In this document: piece after piece, positions 5,882 through 6,103 of the stretch | Numbering within the stretch: position 1 is the stretch's first letter | Layout of the letters: every line of letters starts with the position of its first letter | Source of the DNA: Planctomycetaceae bacterium | Lineage (GTDB): Bacteria; Planctomycetota; Planctomycetia; Pirellulales; Pirellulaceae | Length of the DNA: 6,103 nucleotides | NCBI GenBank assembly: GCA_007133715.1 | Contig: SLMF01000421.1 | Span: 1-6,103 of the forward strand | Direction: 5' to 3' | Made by a program: the position numbers and the translations under genes | The notes under the pieces: generated by a model | What the model was told of the DNA's origin: nothing | The model's database searches: none | The model's input: only the letters and a program-made list of their open reading frames with translations

Positions 5882-6103
5882 GCCGGACGACTTTCGACAA
5901 ACGTTGGAGATCTTCGAAAACCAGTTTCCGGGCCGGGACTACACCATCGAGATCCGCTGCCCGGAATTCACCTCGCTGTGCCCGAAAACGGGACAGCCGG
6001 ATTTTGGCGTGCTGACGTTCACCTACACGCCCGACCGCCATTGCCTCGAATTGAAGAGCTTGAAACTGTACCTCCAGCGATTTCGCAACGAGGGCATCTT
6101 CTA
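5880..6103 (+). CDS. queF: NADPH-dependent 7-cyano-7-deazaguanine reductase QueF, N-terminal part (partial at window edge)
   Basis: QueF reduces the nitrile of preQ0 to the aminomethyl group of preQ1, the base later inserted into tRNA by Tgt. The 74 visible codons begin with MPDDFRQTLEIFENQFPGRD and contain EFTSLCPKTGQPDFG (29-43). Here Cys34 is the nucleophile that forms the thioimide adduct, and Asp41, seven residues later, is the general acid, the same spacing as in characterised QueF. ELKSLKLY (57-64) is the QueF signature motif and occurs 23 residues after the Cys, again as expected. It continues LQRFRNEGIF to the window edge. The early position of the Cys shows the short, single-domain type. 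AGGAGG with a 6-nt spacer (5868-5873) fixes the start. It is divergent from queE and in the same pathway. The remaining C-terminal part is outside the window. Confidence 0.95.
   Translation, partial: MPDDFRQTLEIFENQFPGRDYTIEIRCPEFTSLCPKTGQPDFGVLTFTYTPDRHCLELKSLKLYLQRFRNEGIF

Noticed and set aside
5808..6041. N-terminal extension of queE to 6041
   Set aside because: It would run through the queF coding region; the QueE family N-terminus starts at 5807.
1..6103. CRISPR array, tRNA or rRNA gene, insertion sequence
   Set aside because: No regularly spaced repeats, cloverleaf sequence, rRNA-like stretch or transposase was seen by eye on either strand.

Overview
The window looks like chromosomal DNA from a planctomycete, most likely of the Pirellulales type. 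This is inferred from the GC-rich composition, a Tat-signal Gfo/Idh/MocA oxidoreductase of the kind these bacteria carry in many copies, and a lipoprotein with an HExxH zincin domain like the planctomycete DUF1570 group. No similarity search could be run, so the taxonomy is an inference.

Layout from left to right. Six of seven genes lie on the minus strand; only queF, at the right edge, is on plus. (1) 1-651, minus: the N-terminal part of an MgtE-type magnesium transporter, cut by the window edge. (2) 652-788: short intergenic region with one inverted repeat. (3) 789-2429, minus: a lipoprotein with a disordered linker, a gluzincin-like HEGTH domain and a C-terminal beta-sandwich resembling the galactophilic lectin LecA (PA-IL). 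(4) 2430-2675: intergenic, with a 16-bp near-palindrome and no convincing gene. (5) 2676-2947, minus: a MoaD/ThiS-type beta-grasp protein ending in Gly-Gly, whose reading frame is broken by an apparent one-base deletion near 2900-2910. (6) 3063-4433, minus: Gfo/Idh/MocA oxidoreductase with a twin-arginine leader. (7) 4474-5010, minus: GrpB/UPF0157 protein of the nucleotidyltransferase fold. (8) 5121-5807, minus: queE. (9) 5880-6103, plus: queF, cut by the window edge.

queE and queF are divergent across only 72 bp and belong to one pathway: 7-deazaguanine synthesis leading to preQ1 and queuosine in tRNA. Each has a strong Shine-Dalgarno sequence lying in or next to the loop of a perfect inverted repeat, which could be a translational control element. 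grpB and the oxidoreductase gene are 40 bp apart and probably cotranscribed; the MoaD-like gene follows 115 bp later. No shared pathway links those three.

Nothing here is an obvious new multi-gene system. The points most worth a second look are the frame-broken MoaD-like gene (with a good ribosome binding site ahead of the disrupted part), the metalloprotease-lectin lipoprotein, and the paired hairpins in the queE/queF leader.
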